Origin: Terrimonas pollutisoli
GTDB taxonomy: Bacteria > Bacteroidota > Bacteroidia > Chitinophagales > Chitinophagaceae
DNA: 64,000 bases
NCBI RefSeq assembly: GCF_029360765.1
Contig: NZ_JARKNA010000004.1
Location: forward strand, 1 to 64,000
Direction: 5' to 3'
Numbering within the stretch: the first letter of the stretch is position 1; each line of letters opens with the position of its first letter. Positions 15,258 through 24,985 of the stretch are shown here, piece after piece. A program made the position numbers and the translations under genes. The notes under the pieces are model-generated. The model did not search any database. It was not told the DNA's origin and saw only the letters and a program-made list of their open reading frames with translations.

Positions 15258-15656
15258 ATGAAAAAGTTCCTCACTGTCATATTAGCTGTTTTATATCTCA
15301 GCACTTCGATGGGAGCAACTGTTCACATGCATTATTGCATGGGTAAACTCGCCGATTGGGGATTAGGCCATAACAAATCAAAAACCTGCGGCGAATGCGG
15401 CATGGAAAAAAAGAATGCGGAGGAAGATGGCTGCTGTAAAGATGAACAGAAATTTATAAAAAACGATACCGATCAAAAGATTAATGAATCTTCTTTTCAA
15501 TTAATGGAAGTGATGGGATCAGCCCTGCTTCCCACTTATACTCATTTACCTTCTGTACAAATCTCTACTGTAACTGAAGAAAACCCTTTGAGCAATGCAC
15601 CGCCACGAAGTAGCAGCATTGCTGTTTATATTCTCAAAAGAAGTTTCCTGATTTAG
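15258..15656 (+). CDS. HYC_CC_PP family protein, second copy
   Basis: 132 aa, signal sequence MKKFLTVILAVLYLSTSMGA. Shows the same family marks as the protein at 8952: HMHYCMGKL, CGECGMEKK, GCCKDE and an APPRS near the C-terminus. The two copies are clearly diverged from each other outside these motifs, so this is an old duplication rather than a recent repeat. Likely a periplasmic metal-associated protein; function not established. A bulged terminator-like hairpin follows at 15673-15703. Confidence 0.85.
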   Translation: MKKFLTVILAVLYLSTSMGATVHMHYCMGKLADWGLGHNKSKTCGECGMEKKNAEEDGCCKDEQKFIKNDTDQKINESSFQLMEVMGSALLPTYTHLPSVQISTVTEENPLSNAPPRSSSIAVYILKRSFLI

Positions 15657-15672
15657 AGATTCCTTTCTTTTT

Positions 15673-15703
15673 AAAGCCGGGTAAAAACATTTGCCGGGCT
15701 TTT
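15673..15703 (+). terminator. Terminator-like hairpin after the second HYC_CC_PP gene
   Basis: AAAGCCGG and CCGGGCTTT can pair with one bulged G around a 12-nt loop, followed by T residues. It lies about 17 nt after the stop codon. Confidence 0.45.
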
Positions 15704-15759
15704 GGCATTTCTCTGTGCCATACGATACAAGTTTTTCCAACACATTAAATCATAAAAAA

Positions 15760-16203
15760 ATGAAATCACTTAAAATGCTGTTGATGGCAGCTTTCTCCAT
15801 CATGACGCTTACTGTTTTTTCACAGGAAAAAGCCGGAAAGAAAGACACAACGCAACATGTTACTTTATATGCCTGCCCGATGCATCCTGATGTGACGAGT
15901 GAAAAACCTGATAAATGTTCAAAGTGCGGAATGGATTTATCGCTAAAGGAGCAAATGAAGCAAAAGGTGGTAAAAAATTATGCATGCCCCATTCATGCTG
16001 ATGTATTAAGTAATAAACCTGGTAGATGTTCTAAATGTAAATCAAAATTGGTTGTTGACAGAAGAGGTTCAAAGCAGCCATCTGTAGTTTACACCTGTAC
16101 CATGCATCCGGATGTAACAAGTGATAAATCCGGCAAATGCCCAAAATGCAATATGGACCTGACAGAAGTAAAAAAAGAAGATCATTCCGGTAATCAACAT
16201 TAA
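15760..16203 (+). CDS. Secreted protein with three heavy-metal-binding domain (HMBD) repeats
   Basis: 147 aa from ATG 15760, where the signal peptide (MKSLKMLLMAAFSIM) starts; the longer frame from 15691 lacks signal features. Three tandem HMBD units follow, each C-P-M/I-H ... C-x-x-C: CPMHPDVTSEKPDKCSKCGM, CPIHADVLSNKPGRCSKC and CTMHPDVTSDKSGKCPKCNM. The middle unit has lost the final Gly-Met and has Ile for Met, so it may bind less tightly. HMBD units are normally found as single N-terminal modules of CusB-like adaptors, two of which are encoded nearby. Probably a periplasmic metal buffer or chaperone. Confidence 0.85.
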   Translation: MKSLKMLLMAAFSIMTLTVFSQEKAGKKDTTQHVTLYACPMHPDVTSEKPDKCSKCGMDLSLKEQMKQKVVKNYACPIHADVLSNKPGRCSKCKSKLVVDRRGSKQPSVVYTCTMHPDVTSDKSGKCPKCNMDLTEVKKEDHSGNQH

Positions 16204-16224
16204 AGTTATAAATTAAAACATACT

Positions 16225-16857
16225 ATGAAGAAGATTTTATCAGCGGCCTTTGCATTTTCGGTGATAGTTTTTACAGCTTGTAATAACGGCGGCAGTAAGA
16301 ACGAACATGAAGGACATGATACAAGCAACATGAGCAAGGATACAGCACAACAGCCAGCCACAACTGATAACAAAGATGTGAAAGCTGTTGCAGTTACTTA
16401 TACCAATATAGATGCAAAAGCAGCCAGTTCCATTAAAGAAATCATAGATCATTACCTGCATATAAAAAATGCACTGGCCAATGACAATGGCAAAGAAGCA
16501 GCTAAAGGAGGCGCTGCAATGGAAAAAGCTATAAGCAGGTTGGATAAGTCATTGCTGACGGCTGAACAAAAAGCAGCTTATGATGTGAATGAAGAAGAAA
16601 TGAAAGAACATGCAGAGCATATTTCCGAAAATGGCGATAAGATCAGTCATCAGCGTTCACACTTCGTCATGATGAGTGAAGTAGTGTATGATCTCGTAAA
16701 GAATTTTGGCGGAGGCCGCCCGCTGTATCATGATCATTGCCCGATGGCAAGAGATAATAAAGGCGCCATGTGGATCAGTGAAACGAAAGAAGTAAAAAAT
16801 CCATATTTCGGTGCGGAGATGCTTACCTGCGGAAGTGTCGAAGAAGTTATTCAATAG
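16225..16857 (+). CDS. DUF3347 lipoprotein (copper-binding-like)
   Basis: 210 aa. Signal sequence with lipobox (VFTACNN, about residues 15-21), so a lipoprotein. A His-rich linker (NEHEGHD) leads into a four-helix DUF3347 domain (residues ~60-210). The C-terminal block HDHCPMARDN...MWISETKEVKNPYFG...MLTCGS holds His, Cys and Met residues that likely bind copper. DUF3347 domains are often found at the C-terminus of CusB-like adaptors or as stand-alone proteins beside cusA, as here. It lies 72 nt before the pump gene and is probably in the same transcript. Confidence 0.85.
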   Translation: MKKILSAAFAFSVIVFTACNNGGSKNEHEGHDTSNMSKDTAQQPATTDNKDVKAVAVTYTNIDAKAASSIKEIIDHYLHIKNALANDNGKEAAKGGAAMEKAISRLDKSLLTAEQKAAYDVNEEEMKEHAEHISENGDKISHQRSHFVMMSEVVYDLVKNFGGGRPLYHDHCPMARDNKGAMWISETKEVKNPYFGAEMLTCGSVEEVIQ

Positions 16858-16929
16858 ACAACAGGTAATTGACAATATGCAAAAATTGAAGCCGATTGCT
16901 AATTGTCAATTGCAAATTCAAAAGAGATC

Positions 16930-19900
16930 ATGATATCAAAACTTATCGAAGCTGCTTTGCGAAACCGCATCATTGTGCTGTTGGTTGCTGCAGGCATTGC
17001 CGGTTATGGTTTTTATGCCGTAAAAACAACAGCAGTGGATGCTATACCCGATCTGTCAGAAAACCAGGTGATCATTTTTACCGAATGGATGGGCCGCAAT
17101 CCGCAGATCATCGAAGACCAGGTCACCTATCCGCTGGTGAGCAACCTGCAGGGAATCCCAAGAGTGAAAAACATCCGCGCCAACAGTATGTTCGGGATGA
17201 GCTTTGTGTTTGTCATCTTTGATGATGGCGCCGATATTTATTGGGCAAGAACCCGTGTGCTGGAAAGATTAAATTCTGCACAGCGTTTATTACCGCAGGG
17301 AGTTACTCCCACACTGGGGCCTGATGGTACTGGTTTAGGACACGTTTATTGGTACACACTCGATGCTCCTGGTTTTGATCTTGGTGAGTTGAGAGCATTA
17401 CAGGATTGGTACATCCGCTTTGCATTACAAACAGTGGAAGGCGTAAGCGAAGTAGCATCTTTCGGTGGATTTCAAAAGCAATACCAGGTTATAGTTGATC
17501 CCATAAAACTCCAGTACTACAATATTCCATTAATGGAGGTTGTAAACAAAGTAAAAGCCAACAACAATGATGTGGGTGGAAGAAAGTTTGAACAATCCGA
17601 CATTGGTTATATCATCCGCGGATTGGGTTACATCAAAGACATCAAACAGGTAGAAGAAATTCCTATTACTACTATCAATTCTATTCCCGTTCGAATCAAA
17701 GATATCGGCTCTGTGCAAATGGGTGGCGAGCTGCGACTCGGCATCATTGAAGAAAACGGCGAAGGCGAAAAAGTAGGCGGTATTGTAGTAATGCGTTATG
17801 GTGAAAATGCGAAAGATGTGATTGACCGTGTAAAAATAAAATTAGCTGATGTAGAAAAAGGATTGCCACCTGGTGTAAAGTTTAAAGCAGCCTATGATCG
17901 TTCCGATTTGATAGAAGCAACGATTGATACATTGAGAAAGGCCGTGACAGAAGAAATCATCATTGTTTCCCTTGTGCTTTTCATTTTCCTGCTAAACGCT
18001 AGGAGTGCATTGGTTGTTGTTATCACTATTCCAATGTCAGTGCTGGTTGCATTTATTATGATGAAATGGTTTGGCATCACTTCCAATATCATGTCGCTGG
18101 CCGGCGTGGCATTGGCTGTTGGCGACCTGGTGGATGCAGGCATTGTGATGGTAGAAAACGCCATGAAATCATTAAGCGGTGAAACCGATTAAACAATATT
18201 TATGCTTACTAAACAGGAAAGAGAACAAAAAATAGAATCATCATCTAAGCTGATTGCAAAAGCCGTGGTCAGTTCCATATTGGTTACACTGGTTTCATTC
18301 AGTCCCATTTTATTTCTGACAGGACAGGAGCATAAATTGTTTTCACCATTGGTATGGACAAAAACATTTGCCATGATCGGCTCTGCCTTTGTTGCCATTT
18401 TTCTGGTGCCTGTTTTGATGGTTGTTTTATTGAAAGGAAAAGTAAGACCCGAAAGCAAACATCCTGTTTCCAGGTTTTTTATCTTTTTATATTCTCCTGT
18501 TATTCGCTGGTGTTTAAGATGGAAAAAACTTACGCTGCTTATTAGTTTTTTGATACTTGCAGGAAGCATTCCGCTGGTAATGCGATTGGGTCGTGAATTC
18601 ATGCCGCCGCTTGATGAGGGCTCATTGCTTTTTATGCCTGTTACATTGCCCGATGTTTCCAATTCAGAAATCAAACGCATCATGCAGGTGCAGGATAAAC
18701 TGATGCTGACAGTGCCCGAAGTGCAAAATGTTTTAGGAAAAGCAGGCAGGGCAAGCACCGCCACCGACAATGCACCCATCAGCATGATTGAAACAATTGT
18801 ATTGCTGAAGCCGCAATCACAATGGCGTAAAGGGATCACGAAGAATGACATCATCAATGAACTGAATGCAAAGATGCAGATACCCGGTGTTGTGAATGGT
18901 TGGACGCAACCCATCATCAACCGCATCAATATGCTTTCTACCGGTATCCGCACCGATGTGGGAGTAAAAATATATGGGCAAAATCTTGACACCATCAATG
19001 CATTGGCACAGGAATTTAAAAAATCGTTGATAGGTGTAGACGGAGTAAAAGATTTGTATGTTGAACCAATTACAGGCGGCAAATACATTGATATAAAAAT
19101 TAAAAAAGAAGAACTCGGCCGCTACAATCTTTCTGTTGATGATGTAAACATGTTTGTTGAAACCGCATTGGGCGGCATGAACATTACGCAAACAGTTGAA
19201 GGAAGGCAGCGTTTTTCTGTCAACGTTCGCCTGGCGCAGGATTATCGTAACTCGATTGAAAAATTAAAACGATTGCCTGTGATCACGATGAATTACGGGC
19301 CTATACCTTTGGCTGCACTTGCTGATATTGAAATTGCCGAAGGCCCGCCGATGATCACTTCAGAAAATGCGATGCTTCGGGGAACGCTTTTGTTTAATGT
19401 TCGTGACCGTGACCTTGGCAGTACGGTTGATGATGCAAAAAGAAGATTATCAGAAGCAGTAAAGAGATTGCCCAAAGGTTATTTTCTCGAATGGAGCGGT
19501 CAATACGAAAACCAGGTAAGGGCAGAGCAGCGGCTGAAAATAATTTTGCCAATTGTTCTCATCATCATCATTGTTATCCTGTATTTCACTTTCCATACAT
19601 TCCGCGAAGTGTTGATTGTTTTATCTGCTATTCCCATTGCATTGGTTGGCGGCGCTTATTCACTTCATTTTTTCAATGTTAATTTTTCCGTGGCGGTAGC
19701 CGTTGGTTTTATTGCCTTGTTTGGAATAGCGGTTGAGACTGGTGTGCTGATGCTGGTGTATCTCAATAACTCACTATTTAAAAAGGTTAACAAATTAAAT
19801 GAACAAAATCAAACGATCAATAAACAATCATTGGAAGATGCTATTTATGACGGCGCAGTTTTGCGTCTGCGTCCCAAGCTGATGACGGTAATTGTTGACA

Positions 19901-20097
19901 TATTGGGATTGCTTCCCGTGTTACTGGCAACAGGCACGGGCAGCGATGTGATGAAACCGATCACTTATCCATTTGTTTTTGGATTGATTACTTCCACACT
20001 TTTTGTATTGATCGTTTTGCCGGTGATGTATGCGATGGTAAGGGAATATGAATTGAGGAAATACGGTAAGCTGCAGATTGCGGAGTTAGGAGAGTAA
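16930..20097 (+). pseudogene. CusA/CzcA-family heavy-metal RND efflux pump interrupted by an in-frame TAA
   Basis: One continuous reading frame of about 1055 codons, the normal length of CusA/CzcA, is broken only by TAA at 18190-18192. The upstream part (16930-18192, 420 aa from MISKLIEAALRN) carries the first pore-domain half and ends after VGDLVDAGIVMVENAMKSLS. The downstream part (18202-20097) resumes in the same frame with an ATG 9 nt after the stop and contains the remaining transmembrane helices. The break is in the loop after the fourth helix, not at the RND midpoint, so two half-proteins would not be a natural split. Likely a Lys/Gln/Glu to stop change or a base-call error; reinitiation is conceivable. 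The family exports Cu(I)/Ag(I) or Zn/Co/Cd across both membranes with the TolC and adaptor genes downstream. Confidence 0.9.
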
Positions 20098-20158
20098 ATG
20101 TTTTAATAAGAGTAAAAATAGTTTTTAGGAACCGGGCTAAAGTTTTTCATGGGATCCT

Positions 20159-20172
20159 CTGTTGCGTCGCAC
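20159..20172 (+). repeat. Intergenic repeat core CTGTTGCGTCGCAC, copy 1
   Basis: The same 14 bases occur at 41849-41862, both in non-coding DNA. This copy lies between the RND pump and the TolC gene. Confidence 0.5.
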
Positions 20173-20250
20173 TCTTCAACGTCCAGTTCGCTGTTGAGCA
20201 AATTTTGCATTTGTACGATTGTTGGTTCGATAACATTTAAATTATCAACA

Positions 20251-21516
20251 ATGAAGAAAGTTGTTTTTATATCAATTTGTGTTCTGTCATCTGTAATGCT
20301 GAAAGCCCAGCAACAATTATCGCTGGCGACCGTACTTGATTCAATTAAGGCTGTAAATCCATTGCTGAAAATGTACGACAACGATATCCGCTCCATGGAT
20401 GAAGCAGCCAAAGGTGCAAGAAACTGGATGCCGGCAGAGTTTGGCGCTGGGTTTTTTATGACGCCTTATAATGTTAACCGCTGGAAAAAAATGGAAGATG
20501 GTATGGGCGGCACAGAAGAAGGCATGGGACAGTTCATGTTGTCTGCTCAACAAATGTTTCCCAATCGCAAAAAACAGAATGCAGAGTTTGAATACATGTC
20601 GGCAATGTCATCAGTAGAAAAAGAAAAAAAGAATTATTCGCTAAACCAGTTGTATGCAGAGGCAAAAAAAAATTATTATGAATGGACCATCATTCAGAAA
20701 AAAATAAATGTGATCGGACAGAATGAGCGGCTGTTGAACTTCATGATTCAAAGCGCAGAGATACGGTATAAGAATGGGCTGGAAAAAATCAATGCTTATT
20801 ACAAAGCGAAGGCGGCACTGGGCAACCTGGAAAAAATGAAAGTGATGCTGGAGAACGAAGTGCTGCAGAAAAGAATAACGCTAAATACACTGATGAACCG
20901 TGATAAGTTAGCGGAGTTTTCAGTAGATACCATTTATTCACTGAAAGATTATTCGGCGTATGTGATTGACAGCACAGGATTGGCCGCTTCAAGAAGTGAT
21001 TTAAAAGCAGTGAATAAAGAAATTCACCTGAACTGGTTAAAGTTTAAAACTGAAAAGACAAAGCTGAAGCCTGAATTTGGTATCCGTTATGAGCACATGT
21101 TTGGTTTTGGCGGATTGCCCATGCAATACACATTGATGGGAATGATGAAAATTCCATTTACCCGCGGTGCTTCACGAATGTATAAAGCTAATATGGAGAG
21201 CATTGTCTGGAAAAATGAAAGCCTGCAGCAGCAAAGACAAATGATACTAAACGAAGCGGCAGGAATGGCTCAATCCATGCAAAGCGAGATTGCAGCCAAA
21301 CAAAAACAAATCAGGTTGTATGAAGAAAAGATAATTCCGGCGCTGCGAAACAATTATTCTGCTTATCAATTGGCCTATGAGCAAAACACGGAGGAACTGT
21401 TTATGCTTTTTGATGCATGGGAAACATTAAACATGACACAGGTAGAATATCTTGACCAGTTGAGAGAACTGCTGATGATGCAGGTGGAACTGGAGAGGGT
21501 GTTGGAAATAAAATAA
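20251..21516 (+). CDS. TolC-family outer-membrane efflux channel (CusC-like)
   Basis: 421 aa from ATG 20251, where the signal peptide (MKKVVFISICVLSSVMLKAQ) begins; the 34 residues encoded upstream are low-quality and derive partly from a repeat. The protein is rich in long alpha-helical, coiled-coil-like segments (LNQLYAEAKKNYYEWTIIQK, LGNLEKMKVMLENEV) with two TolC-type repeats and few Cys. It would form the outer-membrane exit duct for the Cus-type RND pump and adaptors around it. The gene ends 8 nt before the adaptor gene at 21525, suggesting one operon. Confidence 0.85.
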   Translation: MKKVVFISICVLSSVMLKAQQQLSLATVLDSIKAVNPLLKMYDNDIRSMDEAAKGARNWMPAEFGAGFFMTPYNVNRWKKMEDGMGGTEEGMGQFMLSAQQMFPNRKKQNAEFEYMSAMSSVEKEKKNYSLNQLYAEAKKNYYEWTIIQKKINVIGQNERLLNFMIQSAEIRYKNGLEKINAYYKAKAALGNLEKMKVMLENEVLQKRITLNTLMNRDKLAEFSVDTIYSLKDYSAYVIDSTGLAASRSDLKAVNKEIHLNWLKFKTEKTKLKPEFGIRYEHMFGFGGLPMQYTLMGMMKIPFTRGASRMYKANMESIVWKNESLQQQRQMILNEAAGMAQSMQSEIAAKQKQIRLYEEKIIPALRNNYSAYQLAYEQNTEELFMLFDAWETLNMTQVEYLDQLRELLMMQVELERVLEIK

Positions 21517-21524
21517 CTTCTTGT

Positions 21525-22853
21525 ATGAAACGAATATTTGGAAATAGAAATTTATCAATCGTGAATGATCAATGGTCAATAGGAAAGTTTCTCATTTTAC
21601 GTTTTGTCCTTTGTTTATTGATATTTGGTCTTTATGCATGCAATGATGAAAAAAAAGAAAACCACTCACAACACCAGCAACCTGAAACCAGCAAAGAGCA
21701 ATACACCTGCCCCATGCATCCTGAAATTATAAAGGATAAACCCGGTAACTGTCCGATTTGCGGGATGGATTTGGTGAAGAAGGGAAAAGATTCCAAAGCA
21801 ATTACGGGGATTTCACTGGAAACATTACTGAAGCCCACCAATCAATACGTGATTGCATCATTGCCATTGGTAACTGCTAAGTACAAAGAGGAGCCTGTGG
21901 AGATTGATGTGTTGGGATATACTGCTTACAACACTTCATCGGTGGGAACAATTGCTGCCCGTATCAATGGACGAATTGAAAAGCTTTATGTGAAGTACCG
22001 CTATCAGAAAATCAGCAAAGGGCAAAAGATAATGGATGTTTATAGCCCTGAATTGCTGACGGCGCAACAAAATCTTTTGTTTCTGTTGAAGAGTGATGCG
22101 GAAAATACTTCGATGATTGAAGCAGCCAGACAAAGATTGCTACTGCTTGGTTTTTCTGAACAGCAATTAAGACAGTTAATAAAAGGTGGTAAGCCTAAGA
22201 TGACAGTTTCGGTGTACAGCAATTATTCGGGTCATATTCATGAAGCGGGAATTGTGGGCACAATGGCATCACAAACAACAGATATGGGAACTTCAGAAAT
22301 ACAAACTACCCAGGAACTAAATTTAAAAGAAGGTATGTATGTTCAAAAAGGGCAGGCTGTTTTTTCAATATATGATCCCGGTAAATTGTGGATACTACTG
22401 AATATTTATCCGCAGGATATGGCTTTTGTAAAAGCAGGAGATAAAGTGAGGATTGTTCCGGAATCAAAACCAGGTAAAGATTTTCGTGCAACTATCAGTT
22501 ACATTGAACCAGTTTACAGGAAAGGAAGCAAGACGATTGCCGCAAGAGTAAATTTTGATAATCGTGAATTACAGTTGCCTATCGGCAGCCAGGTGAACGC
22601 AACTGTTTTTTCAGGAGTGCACAAAGGTTTATGGTTGCCGAAAGAAGCGGTACTATCATTGGGCCTGGATAAAGTTGTTTTTTTAAAAACTGATGAAGGA
22701 TTCAGAGTGCATAAAATTGAAACAGGACATGTGCATAAAAAATTGTTACAGGTAACGAGTGGTTTAAATGAAAATGATTCCGTGGCGGCGAATGCACAGT
22801 ATTTGGTGGATAGCGAAAGTTTTGTGAAGGAAGTAAACCCCCAAACCCCCTAA
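21525..22853 (+). CDS. CusB-like RND periplasmic adaptor with HMBD domain (copy 1)
   Basis: 442 aa membrane-fusion protein. After a hydrophobic stretch with a lipobox-like LYACN it has an HMBD unit (TCPMHPEIIKDKPGNCPICGM), then the barrel-sandwich and helical-hairpin region (GRIEKLYVKYRYQKISKGQK, YSPELLTAQQNLLFLL), the beta-barrel (PGKLWILLNIYPQDMAFV) and the membrane-proximal domain. It links CusA to TolC. Residues 10-19 (LSIVNDQWSI) look like translated intergenic repeat, so a start nearer the hydrophobic segment (GTG at 21561) is possible. The C-terminal residues NPQTP and stop codon are supplied by a GGGG-type repeat. Confidence 0.9.
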   Translation: MKRIFGNRNLSIVNDQWSIGKFLILRFVLCLLIFGLYACNDEKKENHSQHQQPETSKEQYTCPMHPEIIKDKPGNCPICGMDLVKKGKDSKAITGISLETLLKPTNQYVIASLPLVTAKYKEEPVEIDVLGYTAYNTSSVGTIAARINGRIEKLYVKYRYQKISKGQKIMDVYSPELLTAQQNLLFLLKSDAENTSMIEAARQRLLLLGFSEQQLRQLIKGGKPKMTVSVYSNYSGHIHEAGIVGTMASQTTDMGTSEIQTTQELNLKEGMYVQKGQAVFSIYDPGKLWILLNIYPQDMAFVKAGDKVRIVPESKPGKDFRATISYIEPVYRKGSKTIAARVNFDNRELQLPIGSQVNATVFSGVHKGLWLPKEAVLSLGLDKVVFLKTDEGFRVHKIETGHVHKKLLQVTSGLNENDSVAANAQYLVDSESFVKEVNPQTP

Positions 22854-22858
22854 AGGGG
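22838..22858 (+). repeat. GGGG/CCCC intergenic repeat overlapping a gene end
   Basis: The C-rich/G-rich palindrome at 22838-22858 (CCCCCAAACCCCCTAAAGGGG) is a typical Bacteroidota intergenic repeat end. The TAA stop of the adaptor gene is inside it. Related sequences occur at 38726-38745 and 39117-39150. Confidence 0.7.
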
Positions 22859-23237
22859 ACTTTGCATCGCACAACCCTCACTTTTCGAAAAGACTAATTG
22901 ATTAAAAGCTCTTCGAAAATGTTGAATAGTGTTATGAATACAATGTGGTAGACAGGTAGTTTGGATTTGCAATGCAGCACCACCTTCTCGTCCAGACCTT
23001 GTCGAAGAATCAAGAGAAGAAAGGGTAGTGAGGCCGATGTGATAGTGGAGCATTAGTGATCTTCCCCTCCCCGGAGGGGCGAATTTAGGAATCTTATTGC
23101 TGTGAGAAATTGGGGTGGGTTGCTCAATAGCGAACAGAACGATGAATGGAGCGTCGTCCCGCCATATCGCGGGATTTCGCTTCGCTCAACAACTGAAGTT
23201 TAATAGCAGCATAAAAGCTGGCAACATAAAAATAGTT
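22859..23237. repeat. Mosaic intergenic repeat region, no gene
   Basis: The 380 bp between the two adaptor genes hold no credible gene. They contain the tail of the GGGG-type repeat, a GC-rich hairpin (CCCCTCC/GGAGGGG near 23065-23080), a second G-rich end (near 23112) and a short hairpin CCCGC/GCGGG near 23158-23174. The C-rich end at 22838 and the G-rich end near 23112 could be the two borders of one non-coding element. It may have been inserted between the two tandem adaptor genes. Confidence 0.5.
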
Positions 23238-24434
23238 ATGAAACACTTATTGATTATTTCAGTCATTGCTTTTTTATTTATTTCATGCAATAATAAAAAG
23301 CATGAAGAACATGCAGATGAAGATGTGTATTATACCTGTTCAATGGATCCGCAGGTGGTAGAATCGAAGCCCGGCAAATGCCCGATATGCAAAATGCCAT
23401 TGACGCCGGTGAAAAAAAGCAACGGCCTGAATAAAGATGAAATTCAACTGAGCGATCAGCAGGTACAGCTCGGCAACATTCGTGTGGATACCATCCGGAG
23501 CGGAATGATTGGTGATAGAATGATTTTAACGGCGACACTAAACACCGACCAGTTGAGAACGAATTCAGTGAGTACAAGAGTGATGGGTCGCATTGATAAA
23601 TTGTATTTCAAAAATGTGGGCGACTATGTGAAGAAGGGTGCTGCGCTTTTTGATTTATATAGCGAAGAGTTGAATAATGCTAAACAGGAATATAAATTGG
23701 CGCTGGAGAAAAAGAAGACGCTTGATAATTCCATCGTGGATTTTGGACAAGTAGTGAGCAGTGCCAAAACAAAACTTTTATTATGGGGCATGAGTGAATC
23801 GCAAATCAAGGAACTGGAAACTGCAGAAAAAATTTCTGTACATACAACTTTTTATAGCCCTGTGCCGGGTTATATCACTTCGCTGGAAGCGCTGGAAGGA
23901 CAATATGTGATGGAAGGAGCAACGGTGTTGCGTGTAGCTGATTTATCAGCACTATGGGCGGAGGCGCAGGTATATGTTTCGCAACTGGCACAAGTGGATC
24001 CGCAATCCATTGCTGAAGTGCAGTTTCCTGATTTTCCGGGTAAATCCGCCAAAGGAAAAATTGAGTTTGTGAACCCTGAAATAAATCCGGAGACAAGAAT
24101 TACGTTGCTCCGTGTAGGCATTCCGAATGCAGGCAATCAACTGAAGCCCGGTATGCCGGCTTATCTTTTATTGAAAGAAAAGCAACATCACTCGCTGACT
24201 TTACCGACTGATGCAGTGATACAGGACAGTAAAGGCGCTACGGTGTGGCTGCAAACCGGAAAGAATACTTTTAAAAGCAAAATGATAGAAATTGGAATGG
24301 AAGATAACGGAAGTGTAGAAGTTAAAAAGGGATTGAAACCCGGTGATGTGGTAGTAATGAGTGGAGCGTACCTGCTAAACAGCGAATATGTTTTCAAAAA
24401 AGGAACCGACCCGATGGCGGGGCATTCACATTGA
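23238..24434 (+). CDS. CusB-like RND periplasmic adaptor with HMBD domain (copy 2)
   Basis: 398 aa from ATG 23238 (MKHLLIISVIAFLFISCNN: lipobox FISC). An HMBD unit (TCSMDPQVVESKPGKCPICKM; the usual His is Asp) is followed by the adaptor fold: LYFKNVGDYVKKGAALFDL, a helical hairpin, VPGYITSLEALEGQYV, and SALWAEAQVYVSQL. Same family as the gene at 21525 but diverged, with one of the usual HMBD ligands changed. The upstream extension from 23115 encodes poor sequence and is rejected. Two adaptors for a single RND pump suggest a heteromeric adaptor ring or a backup copy. Confidence 0.9.
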   Translation: MKHLLIISVIAFLFISCNNKKHEEHADEDVYYTCSMDPQVVESKPGKCPICKMPLTPVKKSNGLNKDEIQLSDQQVQLGNIRVDTIRSGMIGDRMILTATLNTDQLRTNSVSTRVMGRIDKLYFKNVGDYVKKGAALFDLYSEELNNAKQEYKLALEKKKTLDNSIVDFGQVVSSAKTKLLLWGMSESQIKELETAEKISVHTTFYSPVPGYITSLEALEGQYVMEGATVLRVADLSALWAEAQVYVSQLAQVDPQSIAEVQFPDFPGKSAKGKIEFVNPEINPETRITLLRVGIPNAGNQLKPGMPAYLLLKEKQHHSLTLPTDAVIQDSKGATVWLQTGKNTFKSKMIEIGMEDNGSVEVKKGLKPGDVVVMSGAYLLNSEYVFKKGTDPMAGHSH

Positions 24435-24439
24435 ATATA

Positions 24440-24985
24440 ATGAGCAGCGACAACATACGACATCTGACAAACTGGTATGTCATTACAGGCGGGCCAGGTT
24501 GCGGTAAAACAACGATGGTCAATTTACTCAGGGAAAGAGGATACACAACAACTATTGAACATGCACGGCATTATCTCTATACGCAACGCATCAAGGGCCG
24601 AACTGCAGAGGAAGTGCGAAAAAACCAGGTGGAATTTCAATTAGGTGTTCTCAATATGCAGATAGAACAGGAAACATTACTTTCTCCCGATGAGACAGTG
24701 TTTCTTGACCGGGCTATACCAGATTCACTTGCCTATTATTATTTTTTGAACCTTGAGCCGGATAAGAAATTATTGGAGACCCTGGAGAAAGTATCGTATA
24801 AGAAGATATTTATTCTGGATTTGCTGCCCTTGGTCAACGATTATTTTCGAAAGGAAGATGAAGCGGGACAAAAGAAAATTCATGAACTGATTATGAAGGT
24901 GTATAGCTCACTTCATTTTCCCATTGTACATGTACCAGTTTTGCCGCCGGAAGACCGGGCAGACTTTATTTTAAACAACCTTTAG
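24440..24985 (+). CDS. P-loop NTPase (AAA_28/NadR-like)
   Basis: 181 aa from ATG 24440; a TTG at 24431 is less likely. Walker A is TGGPGCGKTT (about residues 16-25) and a Walker-B-like FLDRAIPDS follows near residue 93. The composition and motifs match small P-loop kinases/ATPases of the AAA_28 type (related to NadR kinase and thymidylate kinases). Substrate unknown. It begins 6 nt after the second adaptor gene and its stop abuts the next start, so it is cotranscribed with the metal-export genes, though no direct role in metal handling is known. Confidence 0.75.
   Translation: MSSDNIRHLTNWYVITGGPGCGKTTMVNLLRERGYTTTIEHARHYLYTQRIKGRTAEEVRKNQVEFQLGVLNMQIEQETLLSPDETVFLDRAIPDSLAYYYFLNLEPDKKLLETLEKVSYKKIFILDLLPLVNDYFRKEDEAGQKKIHELIMKVYSSLHFPIVHVPVLPPEDRADFILNNL

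Noticed and set aside
18189..19088. 299-residue ORF on the strand opposite the RND pump
   Set aside because: It is a shadow of the pump gene's reading frame with no independent signature.
22850..23053. 67-residue minus-strand ORF in the gap between the two adaptor genes
   Set aside because: It is built from the G-rich repeat and lacks any domain, signal or start context; the region is better read as a non-coding mosaic repeat.
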